From the NCBI GenBank assembly GCA_945905925.1, contig CAMDQN010000005.1, positions 20,590-84,589 of the forward strand: DNA of 64,000 nucleotides. The letters are read 5' to 3'. Below are positions 55,247 through 63,427 of this stretch, one piece after another. Made by a program: the position numbers and the translations under genes. The first letter of the stretch is position 1. Each line of letters starts with the position of its first letter. Under the pieces are notes generated by a model. That model was not told the origin of the DNA. It did not search any database and saw nothing but the letters and a program-made list of their open reading frames with translations. The stretch comes from Singulisphaera sp. GP187 (GTDB lineage: Bacteria; Planctomycetota; Planctomycetia; Gemmatales; Gemmataceae).

Positions 55247-58200
55247 CTACTTCGGCAGCGCTTGCAGCATCGCGTCGAGCTTCTGCTTCTCCCACGAACC
55301 AGTGGGATACAGCGGCGACAGCGCGTTCGCCAGCCGCAGGAACTCCGGGCTGCGGTCCTGTTCTTCCTTCAGCAGCGAGCGGAGCGCGACCGTCTCGCCG
55401 GCGTGTTGAAGCAGCATCGCTTTGTGAACGCGGTCGAGCGTCGTCAGTTCGCGGACCGGGGCCGGCTTTGCTTCGGCGTCTACCTTCTTACTCTTCTGGC
55501 TCTTCACAGGAACTTCGACAGGATCGTCCGCCATATCCGGGTGCGGTGCCGTCGTGCTCCCGGCCTTCTTCTTGCCCTTCTTCGGCTTCGCGGGTGCGGC
55601 CTCGACGGGCAATAACCCGTCCTTGCCGAGCAGTTGCTCCGCGCGCTCGGTGACCGGCAACAGGCGCACGACGCCCTTCGCCGTGGCGATGGTTCGGCCG
55701 GCCAGTGCTTCCAGGTGGATGCCAAGCGGTTGCGCGATCCGTCGAACCACGTCGAACGGCAGGGAGAAACCCTTTGCTTTCTTCGCCTTGCCCGTGTCCT
55801 CCTCGTCCTCTTCTTCGTCCTCGGCGGGTTCCTCTTCGTCCTCGGCTTCTTCGTCGGTGGCGTTCGCGACTTTGGTGGCGGTGGTCTGGAGCGTCCAGAG
55901 GAACAGCGCGGTGAGCCTGGCGTCTTCTTCCAACCCCGTGGCAGAACCGGACGAGCCTTTCAACACTTCCTGAAGCGCGGCCTTGCCGACCATCTCCCAG
56001 ACGTAGGCGAGGAAGCCGCGCTCGTGCGGTTCGATGGCGGTCGGATCGCCACCGAGCGGGATGGGGCGGTCCTGCGCGTCGAACACGGTCTTGTAGCGGC
56101 TGTACACTTCGAGCGCCGGCCCGATGCACGCGAACACGAGATCCGCACCGCGAACGCCTTCTTGCTGAAGCCGCGTCATCCATTCGGCGATGCGTCGGGG
56201 CAGTTCGCGCAGCACGTTGTCCCATTCGCCATCGGGCGCGTCCGGGCTTCGCGGCCGGCAGACGAGGTGAACACTTGTCGCCAGTGCCGCGGACTCGCGG
56301 GCGCGAAGACGAGTTGCCATCTCGGTGGAGATCGGCCACGAACCGGTAATCGTCCACCCGCCCGCGATCAGCCCGGAGAGCAGTGCTTCCCAGCCCTCGG
56401 TTGTCTTGTGGGCGAACACGACGCAACCGATGCCATCGTCCTTGAGGATGCGCCGTCCTTCGGCGAACGCCTTACCCATCGTCGCCTCGAAGAACGCACG
56501 ATCCTTCGGTTTGCCGTCCACCTTCTTGGTTTCGTCCTGAACAGCTTCTTGCAGTTTCGGTGACAGCTTGTTGTTGGGGTCAAACGGGTCGCGTAGCAAC
56601 GGATAACCTGGCAGCGCTCGCTTCAACCACACAAGGAAAAAGTCGGACAGATCGGAGTACGGAATCGCGTCGTAGTAAGGTGGGTCAGTGAAATAGACTG
56701 AAGCTCCTTCTTGATCAAGCGGGTGCTGTGCTGTCGCATCAACTAACTGGACTTGTCCGACTTGGCAATCCTGAGGAAAACACTTCACCACATCAACAAT
56801 CAGTTCGTAGCCGCTATCCCAGTTTCCCGGTGCGGCGGCGGTGGGCACCACTTCGGCAAAATCCCACACGATTGGCAAGGCTTGGCGGCCGAATGTGTGC
56901 TGCATCTTCTCCGCAGTTGCATTCCACCGAGTGCAAGACATATCGCTCATGATGACCCGACTGCAGGCACAAGCCAACAGTCGCGCAAGATGGTCAGATG
57001 TGCCAGGACGGTTCGCGATGCGCGAGAGATAAGTCAATGCCGCGAGCATACGCGCAGAAAACAGTTCACTCCATTTCATCATTCCGTACTTCTGCACGGA
57101 AAATGCACGACCTGCGCCCGAGCCACCACCCGCGGGCGTTGGCTCATCAGGAATCGCGCTCAGTCCATCGGGTTGCGTTTCCTTGACGAGTTCCTTCACG
57201 CGCTGTTGGGCAACATGAATCGGCTTGTAGTCCTCGTCAGTGCCAACGCGGTACTGGCGCCCACTCTGGCCGTCCTTTAGCGTGACCACCGCGAGCAGTC
57301 GCGCCCCACCAATCCGGTTCCCATTCGCGTCGAAGATTACGTCCGCGCCACCGTGCTGCTCGCTCAGTTGTGCCCGCACGCGCACCGGCGTGAGTGACTT
57401 CTCACAGCACAAGCACGTCGCCTTCGCGCGGCTCACGGTGGCGGCGCGCACATCGTCCGCGTTCTGCGGCGTGTACACCTCGAACTGCACCGCCGGGGCT
57501 TTGCACGGCTCCACGGGACGCAGCGCGCGGTAGCGGCTCTGCTTCTTCGACAGCCAGAACGACTTCATCAGCGGGATTTCGGCCCCGCACCCGCTTGACT
57601 CGCACCGCACCGTTCGCGCCCACAGGTATGCGATCGGCTTGGCCCCGTCCGCGTCCGGCGGGTAGAAGTCCCTCAATTCGGCCTCGGCCGCTTTCTTCAC
57701 CTTCTCGCCAGCTTCCCGCAGTTGTTCCGCCAACTCCGGCCCGTGTCGCGGAATGTCTTCGAGCAGCACCTTGTTGATGAGGCACGCGACCGGGTTGAGA
57801 TCAGAAGCGAACGCTTCGCAGCCGAGCCGCAGCGCTTCAAGCGGGATACTTCCGCCACCCGCGAACGGGTCCACCACGAGCGGGTCTTCCTCTGGGTGCG
57901 CCGCCTTCACCAGCCCGCGCCCGGCCTTCAGATACCCCTCGGCACCGGCGTTATCCCAGTTGGCGAAGTCACCGATGAACCGGAGCAGCGCCCGGCGCAG
58001 GCTGATATCGGTGCCTTCGGAGTCGCGGCACCCGGCGATGTGTCGGAGCAGTTCGCGGGCAGTGGTCTTGAACGTGGGCGGGCACAGCGGGTCGCCCGGG
58101 TCCGGGAGCAGCAACGCCAGCAGCATCGACCGACACGCGGCGAGCGGGCGTCGCGCCCACCACAGGTGCAGTGTGGACGGGTGCCCGTGGCGGATGGACT

Positions 58201-58279
58201 TCTCGCGGGCCGCGTGCGCGGACACGACCGCAATCGGGAAGTCCACCTCCGCGAGCCGCTTGCACTCTTTGGGGATCAT
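55247..58279 (-). CDS. DUF1156 adenine-specific DNA methylase with Zn-ribbon
   Basis: A 1010-residue N6-adenine methylase-type protein. HPSTLHLWWARRPLAACRSM is the DUF1156 block; the SAM-binding motif I is VVDPFAGGGSIPLEALRLG (DPFAGGGS at residues 137-144), and the catalytic motif IV is FTDPPYYDAIPYSDL near residue 530. A zinc ribbon is suggested by CESSGCGAE and CLCCEKS. An acidic low-complexity region (ATDEEAEDEEEPAEDEEE) lies before the C-terminal third, which carries Lys/Pro-rich tails. All catalytic residues are intact. Either the protective modification enzyme of a defence system or a regulator. Confidence 0.85.
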   Translation of the reverse strand: MIPKECKRLAEVDFPIAVVSAHAAREKSIRHGHPSTLHLWWARRPLAACRSMLLALLLPDPGDPLCPPTFKTTARELLRHIAGCRDSEGTDISLRRALLRFIGDFANWDNAGAEGYLKAGRGLVKAAHPEEDPLVVDPFAGGGSIPLEALRLGCEAFASDLNPVACLINKVLLEDIPRHGPELAEQLREAGEKVKKAAEAELRDFYPPDADGAKPIAYLWARTVRCESSGCGAEIPLMKSFWLSKKQSRYRALRPVEPCKAPAVQFEVYTPQNADDVRAATVSRAKATCLCCEKSLTPVRVRAQLSEQHGGADVIFDANGNRIGGARLLAVVTLKDGQSGRQYRVGTDEDYKPIHVAQQRVKELVKETQPDGLSAIPDEPTPAGGGSGAGRAFSVQKYGMMKWSELFSARMLAALTYLSRIANRPGTSDHLARLLACACSRVIMSDMSCTRWNATAEKMQHTFGRQALPIVWDFAEVVPTAAAPGNWDSGYELIVDVVKCFPQDCQVGQVQLVDATAQHPLDQEGASVYFTDPPYYDAIPYSDLSDFFLVWLKRALPGYPLLRDPFDPNNKLSPKLQEAVQDETKKVDGKPKDRAFFEATMGKAFAEGRRILKDDGIGCVVFAHKTTEGWEALLSGLIAGGWTITGSWPISTEMATRLRARESAALATSVHLVCRPRSPDAPDGEWDNVLRELPRRIAEWMTRLQQEGVRGADLVFACIGPALEVYSRYKTVFDAQDRPIPLGGDPTAIEPHERGFLAYVWEMVGKAALQEVLKGSSGSATGLEEDARLTALFLWTLQTTATKVANATDEEAEDEEEPAEDEEEDEEDTGKAKKAKGFSLPFDVVRRIAQPLGIHLEALAGRTIATAKGVVRLLPVTERAEQLLGKDGLLPVEAAPAKPKKGKKKAGSTTAPHPDMADDPVEVPVKSQKSKKVDAEAKPAPVRELTTLDRVHKAMLLQHAGETVALRSLLKEEQDRSPEFLRLANALSPLYPTGSWEKQKLDAMLQALPK

Positions 58280-58286
58280 GCAACAG

Positions 58287-58316
58287 TACCTAATTCCGTA
58301 CCTAATTAATTAGGTA
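58287..58316. promoter_or_regulatory. AT-rich operator-like palindrome at the Fic-DUF1156 junction
   Basis: TACCTAATTAATTAGGTA at 58299-58316 is a perfect 18-base palindrome in very GC-rich DNA. A half copy, TACCTAATT, lies at 58287-58295. It covers the Fic gene's stop and lies about 8-20 bases before the DUF1156 ATG (58279). It may be bound by the winged-helix C-terminus of the Fic protein or by another regulator. Confidence 0.5.
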
Positions 58317-59371
58317 GTACCCAGTTTCCACGTCGCGGTCTTCTGCCACTGGGCGTTTCGCCCTTTGGTGACGCAAATCACTTGTTTGTCGGCCTGCTTC
58401 TGCTTCAACACGCGCCGGATGAGATCGAGACCCACTCCGGGGCAATCGCGTTGAAGGTCCGCGACGTGAAAGTTACCGCTACGTCGGTCGATGGCGCTCA
58501 ACACGAGTTCCGTCTTCGATCCCTTCGGTGCGGCAGTTTCCCCGACCCGGCGCTCGAACTCCTTCGAGGCGTCGAGGAGCGTGTAGAGCAGGTAGTTGGT
58601 GTACGGCCACGGGTCGTGTTTGCCCTCGTGCCAGCCGTCCGAACTGAGCTTGAGCGTTTCGTAGTAGCGTTCCTTGTTCTGTTCGATGAGGCGTTCCAGG
58701 CTGATGTACCGGCCGACCTCGAAGCCGAGGTGATAGCACTGGAGTTGGAACAGTAAGCGGGACGTGCGACCGTTGCCGTCGCGGAACGGGTGAACGCAAA
58801 GGAAGTCGAGGTTGAACGCGCCCATCGCGACGAGAGGGTGAACCGTGCGGGTTCGCAGCACGGCGTCCCAGCGCTCGACCAACTCGGCCATGAACGCGGG
58901 CGTGTCCGCGACGCGCACCGTGCGGAACCGGACCTCGCGCCCGCGGTTCGGTATCACCTCGATGATGTCGTTATCCTGGCGCTTGTACTCGCCCGCGTCG
59001 CCCAGTCCGCCGCGCGACAGACTGTGTAACTGCTTGATGGTGTCCTCGGTGATCGGCAGTTCGGCCCCGCGAGTGTGAATCAGTTCGAGCGCCTGCCGAT
59101 ACCCGCGAACCTCCTCCTCGTCGCGGTCGCGGAGCAGTGCCTTCCCGAAAACGACCGTGCCGACCCGCGCGGCATCGACTTCAACCCCCTCGATGCGGTT
59201 GGAGGACACCGCGCTTTCGATCAGCGCGTGTTCGCGGAGCGCCTTGAGCTTCTGCGGCGACTGCTTGGTGAATAGCTCCTGCTTCCCCTTCGCTTCGCCC
59301 AGGTCGGCGAGATACCACGAGGTCGCGGTGGGGACGCTGGCGGGCGGCTGGTCGAACCGGCGGAGCGTCAT
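58310..59371 (-). CDS. Fic-domain protein (AMP transferase) with inhibitory motif
   Basis: A 353-residue Fic protein, probably adding AMP to a target hydroxyl. The Fic motif HPFRDGNGR (194-202) is complete. The N-terminal inhibitory helix SSNRIEG (residues 56-62) fits (S/T)xxxE(G/N) and would block the site until relieved. The C-terminal ~70 residues (VLSAIDRRSGNFHVADLQRD, VGLDLIRRVLKQKQADKQVI) form a winged helix, a usual Fic arrangement. It is placed inside the helicase-methylase-ATPase operon: its ATG overlaps the helicase TGA by one base. It may police phage or regulate the partners. Confidence 0.88.
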   Translation of the reverse strand: MTLRRFDQPPASVPTATSWYLADLGEAKGKQELFTKQSPQKLKALREHALIESAVSSNRIEGVEVDAARVGTVVFGKALLRDRDEEEVRGYRQALELIHTRGAELPITEDTIKQLHSLSRGGLGDAGEYKRQDNDIIEVIPNRGREVRFRTVRVADTPAFMAELVERWDAVLRTRTVHPLVAMGAFNLDFLCVHPFRDGNGRTSRLLFQLQCYHLGFEVGRYISLERLIEQNKERYYETLKLSSDGWHEGKHDPWPYTNYLLYTLLDASKEFERRVGETAAPKGSKTELVLSAIDRRSGNFHVADLQRDCPGVGLDLIRRVLKQKQADKQVICVTKGRNAQWQKTATWKLGTT

Positions 59372-62300
59372 CACGATGGGGTGCCCCCCGTCATCGCTTT
59401 AACGCTCAGTTGGTAGTGCTTCACCGCTGTCACCTCGGCCCACGGGAACCGGGCCGGGTCTTTGAACAGCTTCACGACGGGTGTCGCGTCGCAGTCGGTG
59501 ACGACGTACAACCAGTAACAATCGCGGCGGTCGTCGGCTACGCGCCGCTCGTTCGGTGTGAGGAACACCGTGCCCGTCGCGGCTCCGATGCCCTTCACCT
59601 CGATGAGCCGCAACTCGCCGGACGCCGGGTGCAGGCTGCTGATGTCGTACCCGAGTTCGAGAAGGCTCACGTCTTCGGGCACGCGGCCGGCGGCGGTCTC
59701 GAACGCCATCACCGCGTCCATCGCGCGCTTCTCGGTTACGGGGTTCACCTTCAGGTTCTTCACTTCGGGCGAGTCCCGCTCCGGGTGCGGCAGGATAAGA
59801 ACGGTAGTGATGCGCTCTACGCCCTGAAGGGTGAGCGACCGCTGGCGGAGCAACTCCTCGCGCCGGCGCGTGCGCCGCACTTCGAGGTCAGCGCACTTGG
59901 TGTCTGCCTGTGCCAGTCGGCCCTCCGCCCCGGCTTGCCGATCGTCCACCGCTTCCTGCGCGCGGCCGATTTCCTCGTCCGTCTTGTGGAGCAACTCTTT
60001 CAGTGACAGTTCGACGTGGTCCGCGACGCGCTTGACCTCCGCGACGCGCTCGTCCGCGACTTCCTTCAGAAAGGCATCGAGGGAGTTGGTCTGAATCCAC
60101 GCGAGCGGTTCGGGCATGTACGCGACCGCGGGCAGTTCGGTCGGGGTGGGCTTCGCGGGGACGAGGTCGCCGAGCGCGCCGGGTTCCGCGGGCGTCTGCG
60201 TGCCGTTGGCGGTCGTCTGAACCGCGAACATCCGCTCGTGAACGGTCTGGCCCATGCCGTCAACGACCTTCGCGCGGTAGAAGTCGATGCGGGCCGGGTC
60301 GTCGTGCCGGAGCGAGTAGAAGCAAGCACCTCGCGCGAGGTCCGGGCGCGCGAGAACGACCGCGTGCCGCCGCACCGCCTCGAACAGCGGGTGGCCGGGC
60401 GTGACCCACTCCAAGCTGTGCTTCTTCGCGGCGTCGCGCTCGGTGGTGAACCTGGGGTACTTGTCTGCGAGGATCGGCAGTTTCCAGTCAGGCGCAGTCT
60501 CGTAGGTGCGAAGCGCGTGCGGTGTCTTCGGCGGGTCGAACGTGTGCGGCAGTTGGCCGACCGGCTTGAGCGCGAACGGCACGCGCGCCGCCGCTTCCGC
60601 GAGGAACCGGGCGATGGTTTCGGGCACCACCCGCCGCTCTTGCGCCTTGGCCTTGCGTTCGATGAGCATGTTCAGGTTCAACTTCTTCGATGCCAAGCCT
60701 TCAAGTGCGTTCTGACAGATGGCGCGGAAGTGCGACTCGTCCACATCCTTGAGGAGTTGGTCTTCGAGGTCGCCCTCGCCGAGTTTGCCGGCGTAGTAAT
60801 CGCGCAGAACGCGCTCGATCTGAGCCGCCGGCAGCACCTCGCCAACCACGTTGAACACTGCGTCGTCGTCCAGCGCCTTGCGAATCTCCGCGAGTTTATC
60901 GAGCAACTTCTGAAGAACGCTCCCCTCAATGGTGTTGGTCGCCACGAAGTTGAAGATGAGGCAGTCTTCGGTCTGTCCGTACCGGTGGATGCGGCCCATC
61001 CGCTGTTCGAGTCGGTTCGGGTTCCACGGGATGTCGTAGTTGAACAGCACGTGGCAACACTGAAGGTTGATGCCTTCGCCCGCGGCCTCGGTCGCGACGA
61101 GAATCTGGGTGTCGCCGTTCTTGAACTGCTGCTCCGCGTGCAACCGCGTGCCGGGCTGCGGGTCAACCGGCTCGCCGGAGTGCATCCCGCCGTGGATGTG
61201 TCCGACGGTGAACTTCCAGTGGTCCTTGAGCACCTTCACGAGGTAGTCGAGCGTGTCGCGGAACTCGGTGAAGATGAGCAGCCGCTTCCCCTGGTCGGTG
61301 AAGAACCCTTCGCTCTTGAGCAAGTCCTTCAACTTGCACAGCTTCGTCTCGGTCTGCGCGTCCTCGACGAGCTTGGCTCGGGCCGCGAGGTCGCGCAACT
61401 CCGCGATCTCCGTTCGCACCTGGTCCGCGTTCTTGGTGAGCGTCGCCGCGGCGATCTGGCGTTCCAGTTTGTCCTTCTCAGCGTCGTCCATCTCGTCGAG
61501 TTCGTCCGCGTCGGGTAGGTCGTCAGGGATCGGCGTGGCGATGGCCTTTTTGAGCGCCTCTTCCAACCGGGTGGCGCGGTTCGTGAGCGACGACCGGAGC
61601 GAAAACGTGCTGGACGCGAGCCGCCGCTGGAAGAGCGCCATCAGGAACCCGACGGCCCGCGCTTGCGGGTTATCGCTGTTCGCCGCGGCGGTGCTCTGGC
61701 GCTTCACGAACTTGGTCACCGCCCGATACAGGTCGTACTCGTCCCCGTCGATGTGGAAGTCCACGGTCCGCGGGATGCGCTTGGTGAAGATCGGCTTGAC
61801 TTTCCACGAGCCGTCCGACTGGCGCTCCGGGAAGTAGACCATCTTCTCCTTCGTGCGGCGCAGGTAGAACGGCGCGCGGCCCTTGTTCATCGCGTCCTTG
61901 ATCGAGGCGGTTCCCGCGTACACGTCCGGGTCGAGCAGTTGGAGGAACAGGCTGAAGTTCTCCGGGTCGCCCTTGTGCGGCGTGGCAGTGAGAAGCAGGA
62001 AGTGGTCGGTGGAGTCGCGGAGCAACTCGCCGAGAGCGTACCGGGCCGTCTTCTTGGCCGGCGGCGACCACGACATGCGGTGCGCCTCGTCCACGATCAC
62101 CAGATCCCACCGCGCTTGCCTCAAGCCGGGCAAGATGTCGTCGCGTTTCGCGAGGTCGAGCGAGGTGATAACGCGGTCCTGATCGGTCCACTGGTTCACG
62201 CCGAACTGCTCGCGGATGTCCGACCCCTTCATCACGACGAACTTCTCGTCGAACTTCTCCTTCAACTCTCGCTGCCACTGGAACGCGAGGTTGGCCGGGC

Positions 62301-62763
62301 AGACGACCATCACGCGCTCGGCCAACCCGCGGAGCTTCAACTCGCGGATGAGTAACCCGGCCATCACGGTCTTGCCGGCCCCGGCATCGTCGGCCAGAAG
62401 GAACCGTACCCGCGCGAGTTTGAGGAGGTAGTCGTAAACCGCTTCGAGTTGGTGCGGGAGCGGATCGACGCGCGAGATGGACAGCGCGAAGTACGGGTCG
62501 AACTCGTAGGCGATGCCGAGCGCGTCGGCTTGGATGCCGAGCCGGATGAGCGCACCGTCGCCCGCGAAGTCAGAGGTGGAAGTGACGACCGCGAGTTGCG
62601 CAAGTTGTGCCGCATCGAGTGTGACCTTCCGCCAAGTAGCGGTGGTCAACCCGACCACGCCGAGAAGGAACCCACCGGTCGCAGCCGGTTGCACGGTTTC
62701 GACGCGCACCGGCTCGTGGAACAGCGGGCCGGTAAGAATCTGCCCCGGTTGCACGTCATTCAT
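59371..62763 (-). CDS. SNF2-type helicase with C-terminal DUF3883 domain
   Basis: An 1130-residue SF2 helicase. An N-terminal region (MNDVQPGQILTGPLFHEPVR) precedes Walker A in FLLADDAGAGKTVMA (~125-132), DEAH near 218 (LVIVDEAHRMSW), LLTATPHKGDPENF and helicase C blocks TEAAGEGINLQ and RLEQRMGRIHRYGQTED. A long coiled coil (VELSLKELLHKTDEEIGRAQ) leads to a DUF3883-like end, with SGELRLIEVKGIG, whose E-x-K resembles PD-(D/E)XK. It heads the defence-like operon; the domain layout is that of DrmD-like helicases in DISARM. Start ATG at 62763. Confidence 0.85.
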   Translation of the reverse strand: MNDVQPGQILTGPLFHEPVRVETVQPAATGGFLLGVVGLTTATWRKVTLDAAQLAQLAVVTSTSDFAGDGALIRLGIQADALGIAYEFDPYFALSISRVDPLPHQLEAVYDYLLKLARVRFLLADDAGAGKTVMAGLLIRELKLRGLAERVMVVCPANLAFQWQRELKEKFDEKFVVMKGSDIREQFGVNQWTDQDRVITSLDLAKRDDILPGLRQARWDLVIVDEAHRMSWSPPAKKTARYALGELLRDSTDHFLLLTATPHKGDPENFSLFLQLLDPDVYAGTASIKDAMNKGRAPFYLRRTKEKMVYFPERQSDGSWKVKPIFTKRIPRTVDFHIDGDEYDLYRAVTKFVKRQSTAAANSDNPQARAVGFLMALFQRRLASSTFSLRSSLTNRATRLEEALKKAIATPIPDDLPDADELDEMDDAEKDKLERQIAAATLTKNADQVRTEIAELRDLAARAKLVEDAQTETKLCKLKDLLKSEGFFTDQGKRLLIFTEFRDTLDYLVKVLKDHWKFTVGHIHGGMHSGEPVDPQPGTRLHAEQQFKNGDTQILVATEAAGEGINLQCCHVLFNYDIPWNPNRLEQRMGRIHRYGQTEDCLIFNFVATNTIEGSVLQKLLDKLAEIRKALDDDAVFNVVGEVLPAAQIERVLRDYYAGKLGEGDLEDQLLKDVDESHFRAICQNALEGLASKKLNLNMLIERKAKAQERRVVPETIARFLAEAAARVPFALKPVGQLPHTFDPPKTPHALRTYETAPDWKLPILADKYPRFTTERDAAKKHSLEWVTPGHPLFEAVRRHAVVLARPDLARGACFYSLRHDDPARIDFYRAKVVDGMGQTVHERMFAVQTTANGTQTPAEPGALGDLVPAKPTPTELPAVAYMPEPLAWIQTNSLDAFLKEVADERVAEVKRVADHVELSLKELLHKTDEEIGRAQEAVDDRQAGAEGRLAQADTKCADLEVRRTRRREELLRQRSLTLQGVERITTVLILPHPERDSPEVKNLKVNPVTEKRAMDAVMAFETAAGRVPEDVSLLELGYDISSLHPASGELRLIEVKGIGAATGTVFLTPNERRVADDRRDCYWLYVVTDCDATPVVKLFKDPARFPWAEVTAVKHYQLSVKAMTGGTPS

Positions 62764-63011
62764 CCCGGCACCGCTTTGCGTAGCAGATCGCGCTGGAGAG
62801 TTGCGTACTCCCAATGGGCCGCGTGATCGTTATACACAGACAGTACCGCTAAGGTCGTTCAACCCGTAGGTCCGAAGGTTGTACGCCGAGTGGTCAGAGC
62901 CGGTTCAAGCGCACCCGAGGAAACACGACCAGCGAGCGGAAACGGGTTATTCACGCCGTCGGCGATGCAATGCGGGAACAAGTTGACCTCTGCGAAGGCC
63001 GCAAAGCGAAT
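62764..63011. other. Upstream region of the defence-like operon, no gene
   Basis: Presumed promoter region for the minus-strand operon. A TATAAC (-10-like, at 62829-62834, minus strand) is the only motif I can point to, and no matching -35 is clear. TTATACACA at 62830 resembles a DnaA box but stands alone. Confidence 0.35.
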
Positions 63012-63194
63012 TCAAAGGGCCGCCTTCACCATCGCCAGAATCCCGGCTCGTAGGGCGTTCGGGAGGTGACTCCACTTCCCAACGACGAGTGACAAATCGG
63101 GCGATATCTGGGAAAGAGACGCCAAGCAGGACGCCAAGCGTTCGGCATCAATTGCGGAAGTGCTTGCGATTTCAGTAGATGCGGAATTCGCCTT
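63012..63194 (-). pseudogene. Displaced 3' end of the island's integrase gene
   Basis: Sixty codons plus stop (KANSASTEIASTSAIDAERL to ALRAGILAMVKAAL) with no start of their own. On the minus strand they directly follow the attR core in the frame TGFEDL, the same frame in which the integrase at 46090 reads the attL core. Its end, PDLSLVVGKWSHLPNALRAG, resembles a C-terminus I recall from planctomycete integrases. It also holds the 21-base repeat at 63118. It is a functional gene part only when the element is circular. Confidence 0.75.
63118..63138 (+). promoter_or_regulatory. Candidate integrase arm-binding site, attR side
   Basis: Same 21 bases as 44826-44846 (two GACGCCAAG units three bases apart), 56 bases from the attR core. 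In the circle the two copies would flank the core on either side in the same orientation. Confidence 0.5.
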
Positions 63195-63261
63195 CAGGTC
63201 TTCAAAACCTGTGGGGGGTGTGAACAACGCCCCCAGTCGGTTCGATTCCGATACACTCCCG
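63195..63261 (+). tRNA. 3' fragment of tRNA-Sec with attR core (partial)
   Basis: Begins with the 20-base core (63195-63214). The rest forms a full variable arm (GGGGGTG, 7-base loop, CGCCCCC), a T arm (GTCGG TTCGATT CCGAT) and ACACTCCC (63253-63260), which could pair with the acceptor 5' strand at 44608. The 5' half is missing. Compared with the copy at 44636, four stem pairs differ by compensatory changes, so both 3' halves evolved as working tRNA parts. Confidence 0.85.
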
Positions 63262-63275
63262 CTTCAAGCAGCAAC

Positions 63276-63308
63276 GCCCGGAAGCCCGTCTTTTGCGGGC
63301 TTCCGGGC
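63276..63308 (+). terminator. Strong hairpin terminator after the tRNA-Sec 3' fragment
   Basis: GCCCGGAAGCCCG (63276-63288), loop TCTTTTG, CGGGCTTCCGGGC (63296-63308), followed by ATTTCT. Thirteen perfect pairs, 15 bases after the tRNA end. Confidence 0.75.
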
Positions 63309-63427
63309 ATTTCTCCGTCCTCCGACAGGCCGAGACGCGGAGAGACAGACGGAGCCAAAGGAAGACGCCAAGAGACCGCCCGCGAGCAAGCCACGAGCAA
63401 GCGGCAGACAAGCGGCAGACAAGCGGA

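Larger units (their letters stand above)
44636..63214. mobile_element. Integrated element (~18.6 kb) in tRNA-Sec
   Basis: Bounded by direct repeats of the tRNA-Sec 3' half (44636 onward and 63195 onward). It carries a tyrosine integrase next to attL, a DUF3854/DUF3987 protein, an HTH protein and a large defence-like operon, almost all on the minus strand. Its genes keep the high-GC style of the host. The integrase frame is split by integration, its last part lying at 63012-63194. The element looks able to excise, since integrase and both att cores are intact; excision was not tested. Confidence 0.8.

Noticed and set aside
52123..62763. Calling the operon DISARM or BREX
   Set aside because: DrmA/DrmB and PglZ are not seen; only the helicase type and a PLD-like gene overlap with those systems.
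62830..62838. TTATACACA as a DnaA box or origin
   Set aside because: Single copy, no cluster and far from dnaA; more likely part of a promoter.
63194..63411. Two overlapping ~68-codon minus-strand frames between the second integrase and the tRNA fragment
   Set aside because: They read through the terminator hairpin and the tRNA copy in different frames; no independent support.
63390..63425. Short direct repeats (GCGGCAGACAA) near the second integrase stop
   Set aside because: Only two copies of about 11 bases; too little for a CRISPR or regulatory array.
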